A DNA stretch of 11,007 nt. It comes from an uncultured euryarchaeote (lineage in GTDB: Archaea; Thermoplasmatota; Poseidoniia; Poseidoniales; Poseidoniaceae). A program made the translations under genes and the position numbers. The stretch spans positions 1 through 11,007 of the forward strand of contig CALCOQ010000026.1 in the NCBI GenBank assembly GCA_937897005.1, written 5' to 3'. Shown here in pieces: positions 7,308 to 11,007 of this stretch; positions within the stretch are counted from its first letter, which is position 1, and every line of letters starts with the position of its first letter. Under the pieces are notes generated by a model, which saw nothing but the letters and a program-made list of their open reading frames with translations, ran no database searches and was not told the origin of the DNA.

Positions 7308-9677
7308 CTACGAGTCATCTTCCTTGGTTTCCTCATCTGGGTCAGATGAGGTCCCTTCTTCAGAAACCGCGCCACCATCTCCATAGTAGTAATAATCATC
7401 AACAGCTTCTCTCAAAACCAGAGAATCGACTGTTTCCATCGTAGTCAGATTCGTCACTGTTATTCCTGCATGAGAAATTGCATAGATGTAATCGCCCATG
7501 AATATCGAACGGCGAATACTTGTACTGTCCCACCAGTAATGACTACCAGTATAGAATTCAGAATGGTCTACTTCGCCATGAACGGTCAGATTATCGCCTG
7601 CTGAAACATTGATTATCATGAGTTTCGATACCCAATTGTATTTCCACTGATAGTCGCCATCATCATCGTACCAATACTTGTAACGATAGGTTGTCATCGG
7701 TACTGCCAACATTCCTTTGGGAGCCCAATACTGGAAGGCTTTGTGCTCATATGTCGCCTCTGAATACCCCCATGACCAACCATCATCAGTATCAATTACC
7801 GGGCTGAGGCCAATAACACTCTCAAGTGTAGGATCTGTCGCATTGGATGCATTGAACAAGGAAAGTTGTGTCTTTGACCAATCGAGGCCGGTTCCATCAG
7901 CATTCGAAGGTCCAATACCAATGGTAAGTAGATGGCCGCCCCCAAGTGGGTGGATGTATGTTGAAACGCCTGGTACCTCAAGTTCACCGAGAATTGTTGG
8001 AGTGGACGAATTTGAAAGGTCGATGACCCAAAGTGGGTCTATCTGTTCAAAGGTGACGATATATGCCATTTCCCCAACGAATCGTGCACTCCAGATTCGT
8101 TCATTCTGCGCGATTCCACCTAGATGCCCCACTTCCTCCAAGGTATTGTTCCCGGCACTGTCCTGTGTTTGCTCAAGAATGTAAACGTGGTTCTCCATGG
8201 GTTCTGGGTCTGCCATCCACCATCGGTTCCATTGCCCAGTCGTGCTGGCGACTCGAACCTCACCTTCAAACTCTGAAAGGCAGAATTGGTCGAGGACGGT
8301 TCCATTGATTCGCCCACTTCCTGCATATGTGGTCTGACCGCCTTCAGCAATATCGAAACTATGTATATTGGTGGTTTCATCAAGTTCATCATTACCCCAG
8401 AACCACCACCAATCCTGCGCCTGTTCCACTATCAGCATGACATCATTGCTGGCGTACACGATTGGCCAATTACTGATCAGATGATCCGCTTCGAAGGAAA
8501 AGTCATCACTATTGAGATCCAATGTCATTATCGAAGTGATTCCTCTACTCATTCCATCTTCACTGGTGATGAAATCATTGCACCCCTCATCAGTCATGAG
8601 ATGTGAGGTGATGGTGTCGCTGTTGCGTTCATACACCTGTGGTACAAAATCAGAGAGACTGATGTTCTGCATTGCACGCTCATTCTTCTGCATTGCTTGC
8701 CACGCTGCTTGCTCTCTCAAGACCTCTCTCACCGGGTCATCCCAATCAAGTCGCCAATAATCGTCTGAATACTCTAACCATGTCTGGATTCCTGGAATGT
8801 TCATCCACCCATGATTCACCATACGAACAGTGCCGTCTACTTCGCGAGCAGTCATGTAATAACCCTCGATGTACAATTCTCGTACCGGTTCAGGTGCTGA
8901 GCGATTGCTGATATCAATGACAGTGAATTTAGTCAAGGTGTCAGAACGCCACCAATACTCCACTTCATCATCCATGATGAGGGATCGAAGTGGGTCATCA
9001 TCATCGAGATGCCACCCACTAACTGTTGAAAGTAGAACCAATCTATCACCATCCAACATCATCTCTCGAACATTGCCCTCAACCTCCATCTCGGATTCAA
9101 AGGTGATCTGGCCGTACTCAGGAACTCCCAAGATGGTCAATATTCCATCATTAAGGATGTAAATATGAAATCCATCTGTCTTGATGAAATCAGCCTCATC
9201 GACTCCCTCTTCCTGATTATTGGTTCCAGAGAAATCTTCCCCTTCATTTCGTTGTTCTTGTGCTTGTCCAGTTCCCTGATCCGAAGAACCCGCAGAGGGG
9301 GCGCCGCTATCTGCTACGGCCCCATCCATTTCCATCATTGCATCATCTTCAGCCCAACCCCCGCCCCAGTAATATTCCTGCTCGACTGCTTGAAGAAGTT
9401 GCACCTTTGCCTCCTCGAGTATCGTTTCTTTGAGACGGGTCTCCAATTCTTCACAATCAGTGAATGGCGTTAGATTTGGAGAAGTAGGTGCACGCGGTGG
9501 AATTAAATTCCACTCGGTTGGTAAATCAATGATTGCATCTTTGATATCGATGGCATCATCAATAGGTGTTTTATCTACTACGTCTTCAATCACTCCGAGA
9601 CAGCCGGACAATGATAATGACAATATCATCGAGATGATGAAACCGATTTGGGACAGGGGTGTTTTGCTCTGCATCAT
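7308..9677 (-). CDS. Secreted beta-propeller domain lipoprotein (PF09826 type)
   Basis: The 789-residue protein starts with a lipoprotein signal peptide, hydrophobic about 10-25, ending in the lipobox LSGC with Cys26 as the lipid attachment site. After a linker containing EYYWGGGWAEDD (101-112) and a Ser/Gly/Gln-rich stretch comes the family signature SGTNNQEEGVDEADFIKTDG (150-169), then many beta-strand repeats such as LWVIDLSNSSTPTILGELEVPG. The tail contains DDYYYYGDGG and ends in an acidic Ser/Asp/Glu run. Members are surface proteins with a predicted beta-propeller; their ligands are unknown. Eleven N-x-S/T sequons are present, in keeping with an exposed glycoprotein. The start is ATG at 9677, or the tandem ATG at 9674. 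The next gene begins 41 bases after its stop. The family call is firm; a binding or scaffold role on the cell surface is inference. Confidence 0.93.
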   Translation of the reverse strand: MMQSKTPLSQIGFIISMILSLSLSGCLGVIEDVVDKTPIDDAIDIKDAIIDLPTEWNLIPPRAPTSPNLTPFTDCEELETRLKETILEEAKVQLLQAVEQEYYWGGGWAEDDAMMEMDGAVADSGAPSAGSSDQGTGQAQEQRNEGEDFSGTNNQEEGVDEADFIKTDGFHIYILNDGILTILGVPEYGQITFESEMEVEGNVREMMLDGDRLVLLSTVSGWHLDDDDPLRSLIMDDEVEYWWRSDTLTKFTVIDISNRSAPEPVRELYIEGYYMTAREVDGTVRMVNHGWMNIPGIQTWLEYSDDYWRLDWDDPVREVLREQAAWQAMQKNERAMQNISLSDFVPQVYERNSDTITSHLMTDEGCNDFITSEDGMSRGITSIMTLDLNSDDFSFEADHLISNWPIVYASNDVMLIVEQAQDWWWFWGNDELDETTNIHSFDIAEGGQTTYAGSGRINGTVLDQFCLSEFEGEVRVASTTGQWNRWWMADPEPMENHVYILEQTQDSAGNNTLEEVGHLGGIAQNERIWSARFVGEMAYIVTFEQIDPLWVIDLSNSSTPTILGELEVPGVSTYIHPLGGGHLLTIGIGPSNADGTGLDWSKTQLSLFNASNATDPTLESVIGLSPVIDTDDGWSWGYSEATYEHKAFQYWAPKGMLAVPMTTYRYKYWYDDDGDYQWKYNWVSKLMIINVSAGDNLTVHGEVDHSEFYTGSHYWWDSTSIRRSIFMGDYIYAISHAGITVTNLTTMETVDSLVLREAVDDYYYYGDGGAVSEEGTSSDPDEETKEDDS

Positions 9678-9698
9678 GAATTCCCCGGGATGTTCACC

Positions 9699-9705
9699 AT
9701 ATTAA
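9699..9705 (-). promoter_or_regulatory. Possible TATA element for a leaderless beta-propeller transcript
   Basis: On the minus strand TTAATAT lies 22-28 bases before the first ATG of the beta-propeller gene. In archaea transcription starts about 25 bases after the TATA box, so this would begin transcription at or next to the start codon. No convincing Shine-Dalgarno site lies before that ATG, which fits a leaderless message. No clear B-recognition element is seen. Confidence 0.3.
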
Positions 9706-9737
9706 GGGCCCGTGGTTCGGTTGTTTTACCAATACAC

Positions 9738-10073
9738 TCAACCAAAAGACAGTTTGTCCTCAATCACCTGTTCCAATTCGGAGAGACGGTCGGTGAGAGT
9801 CTCCATTTGATATTGATCAGCATATCCCCCATCCGCTTTTTTCATTCGCATGGTCACTTCTCTCACATCTTTCCTGTTCTTGACTCGATTGATTTGATTG
9901 ATGAGACTCAACAAGCGGCGCTGTTGAATGATCTTCCATATTATTAGAGCGAAGACTGCGAATATCAAGATTCCGAGAATGATGGTCATCGTGATTGCCC
10001 CCGCATCTCCAGATGTGAATATCTGAGCAAGGGTCATTTCAGACTCATCAACCGATTCTCCGCCCGCTGCCAT
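9738..10073 (-). CDS. Small single-helix membrane protein with cytoplasmic helical tail
   Basis: I do not recognise a named family. This 111-residue protein has an acidic N-terminus (about 1-25), one membrane helix (about 26-47), then a basic, probably helical cytoplasmic part starting QQRRLLSLINQINRVKNRKD and ending in a Leu-heptad-like stretch (TLTDRLSELEQVIEDKL, 92-108). The tail resembles the juxtamembrane tail of the Asp-rich repeat protein encoded just before it: RR, then LS, then a V-E...KK stretch, then QY and L..EL in the same order. The two could be paralogs sharing a sorting, oligomerisation or signalling module. A strong Shine-Dalgarno site (GAGGAG, spacer 6) fixes the ATG at 10073. 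The neighbours suggest a surface complex or export role, but this is inference. Confidence 0.85.
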   Translation of the reverse strand: MAAGGESVDESEMTLAQIFTSGDAGAITMTIILGILIFAVFALIIWKIIQQRRLLSLINQINRVKNRKDVREVTMRMKKADGGYADQYQMETLTDRLSELEQVIEDKLSFG

Positions 10074-10079
10074 CTATAT

Positions 10080-10085
10080 CTCCTC
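10080..10085 (-). promoter_or_regulatory. Ribosome binding site of the small single-helix protein
   Basis: GAGGAG on the minus strand, six bases before the ATG at 10073. It is the clearest Shine-Dalgarno site in the window and confirms that start. Confidence 0.7.
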
Positions 10086-10109
10086 AAAAGTTCCTCTTTC
10101 TGCTTTCAT

Positions 10110-11007
10110 TCAAATTTTGCGCATGGATTCTTCCCATTTGCTCCATGATGAATGGCCCTTCTCTCGATACCAATGGACGCCTACCTCGTCCTGCCACCAT
10201 TCAGTGCCAAATTCATCAGTCTTGTATGATGTATCACCGAGTTCTTCCGCTACAGCCTTGTTCCAGTCTGTACTGGTACTTTCATCTTCACCAGATTCTT
10301 CAACTTCGTATTCTCGATTGTTCAATTCCTCCAATAAGAGATTGTATTGTGCCTGTGATATTCGGTCATTTTTGACCGATTTCTTCAGCAAGGAACGTGC
10401 TTCATTGACCTGCATGATGCTTCCTGCTTGCTTGATCAATCCAGTGACTCTGCTAAGATATGCTCTGCGCTTGAATCGTATTCCCAATGTGATGATGATA
10501 CCCAACAAAGGTAGGGAAATACCGAGAACTATACCTATGGCATCCAGATTACCTTGGCCGAGGGCAATCAAGAATCCAACCTCCCCTATTGATTGGCCAC
10601 CTTCGGTTTCATTCTTGCTTTCCCCTTCATTTGATATGTGTGTGCATCCATTGATATTGACTTCAATTCCCCCGGGAGTATTAGGACAATAATCATCTCC
10701 ATCCGAGACACCGTCGCCATCCATGTCCCCAATGATATCTTCACAACCATCTGCATTGGAATCTGTTGTTGGAGTAGAATGCCAGCCGATTGGTCCTTTT
10801 GGGCATATATCGGGGGCAGAATCCAAGATCCCGTCATTGTCATCATCCTGATCTTCAATTTCATCATTACAACCATCTTGATCGTGGTCTGATGTATTGT
10901 TGGAAAACCAATTCAGCAGGCTTCCTGCTGCGGCTGAACATTGATCCATTCCATCCTGAACCCCATCCCAATCATCATCCAAGTCCTCGTCAAAATCTCG
11001 ACAGCCG
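10110..11007 (-). CDS. Surface protein with Asp-rich thrombospondin type 3-like repeats, membrane helix and Trp-rich tail (N-terminus beyond window)
   Basis: The frame is open to the right edge, leaving 298 visible residues of a longer protein. The outer part has repeats of the Ca-binding thrombospondin type 3 kind: DDDWDGVQDGMDQC, DQDDDNDGILDSAPDICP and DMDGDGVSDGDDYCP. They are separated by links ending in GC, with cysteines at visible residues 2, 46, 88 and 121. A short Glu/Asn-rich link and one membrane helix (about 155-176) follow, then the stop-transfer run FKRR and a helical cytoplasmic stretch (about 178-235). An acidic link and a C-terminal Trp-rich motif end the protein (GTEWWQDEVGVHWYREKG plus two more Trp, about 267-291). 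Such repeats rigidify extracellular stalks by binding calcium. The ligand-binding part should lie upstream of the window. Such anchored repeat proteins are, as I recall, common in Marine Group II archaea. Confidence 0.9.
   Translation of the reverse strand, partial: GCRDFDEDLDDDWDGVQDGMDQCSAAAGSLLNWFSNNTSDHDQDGCNDEIEDQDDDNDGILDSAPDICPKGPIGWHSTPTTDSNADGCEDIIGDMDGDGVSDGDDYCPNTPGGIEVNINGCTHISNEGESKNETEGGQSIGEVGFLIALGQGNLDAIGIVLGISLPLLGIIITLGIRFKRRAYLSRVTGLIKQAGSIMQVNEARSLLKKSVKNDRISQAQYNLLLEELNNREYEVEESGEDESTSTDWNKAVAEELGDTSYKTDEFGTEWWQDEVGVHWYREKGHSSWSKWEESMRKI

Noticed and set aside
7717..8184. 155-codon plus-strand open frame and other plus-strand frames over 7700-9700
   Set aside because: All are antisense to the beta-propeller gene and show the Ser/Pro/Ile-rich composition of shadow translations.
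9678..9712. Adjacent GAATTC, CCCGGG and nearby GGGCCC, resembling a cloning-site linker
   Set aside because: There is no break in gene content or reading frame on either side, and the same bases form a normal intergenic region. Chance palindromes are the simpler reading.
10117..10692. 191-codon plus-strand open frame
   Set aside because: Antisense to the Asp-rich repeat protein; Ser/Leu/Pro-rich, no motif, no plausible start signal.
10965..10985. TTG at 10982 as the start of the Asp-rich repeat protein
   Set aside because: The frame stays open to the window edge, and the residues before it (GCRDFDED) continue the repeat pattern, so the gene starts outside the window.
10840..10985. ATC/ATG trinucleotide-rich stretches as a possible microsatellite
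   Set aside because: They are explained by Asp codons (GAT/GAC) of the acidic repeats on the minus strand.

Overview
This window looks like part of the chromosome of a planktonic euryarchaeon, most likely Marine Group II (Candidatus Poseidoniales) or a close relative. The evidence is a group II chaperonin (thermosome), an archaeal-type ATPase-KH protein, a surface protein with Asp-rich thrombospondin type 3-like repeats ending in a membrane anchor, GTG/TTG starts, and tightly packed genes of moderate G+C. The lineage is inferred from gene content; no rRNA gene is present to prove it. All ten genes I can support lie on the minus strand, so the window reads from right to left. Long open frames on the plus strand are antisense shadows. 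No intergenic stretch exceeds about 110 bases. I see no tRNA, rRNA, insertion sequence or CRISPR array.

Right part (11007 down to 5768), a cell-surface block. It begins with the C-terminal part of a protein with Ca-binding type Asp-rich repeats, one membrane helix and an intracellular Trp-rich tail (cut by the window edge). A small single-helix protein follows, whose intracellular part resembles that of the preceding protein. Next come a 789-residue lipoprotein of the secreted beta-propeller family (PF09826 type), a membrane-anchored DUF4105 (Lnb N-terminal periplasmic domain) papain-fold-like protein, and an unrecognised two-helix membrane protein. Gaps are about 36-64 bases, so they may be one transcription unit or two.

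Middle (5656 to 3774), after a 111-base gap with weak TATA-like elements: a glycosyltransferase with a clear Shine-Dalgarno site and a Gfo/Idh/MocA sugar dehydrogenase overlapping it by four bases (GTGA). This is a two-gene nucleotide-sugar or glycan-modification module.

Left part (3748 to 1): a four-helix small membrane protein with a Cys-rich N-terminus, a PilT/VirB11-like ATPase with a C-terminal KH domain but no N-terminal PIN domain (coupled by a second GTGA overlap), another small four-helix membrane protein, and a sequence-divergent thermosome subunit cut by the left edge. Spacing suggests that the series from the glycosyltransferase to the thermosome is co-transcribed.

The most interesting items are the surface block, which combines predicted extracellular binding, propeller and papain-fold modules with related cytoplasmic tails, and the PIN-less ATPase-KH protein packed between two unknown membrane proteins and an atypical chaperonin.
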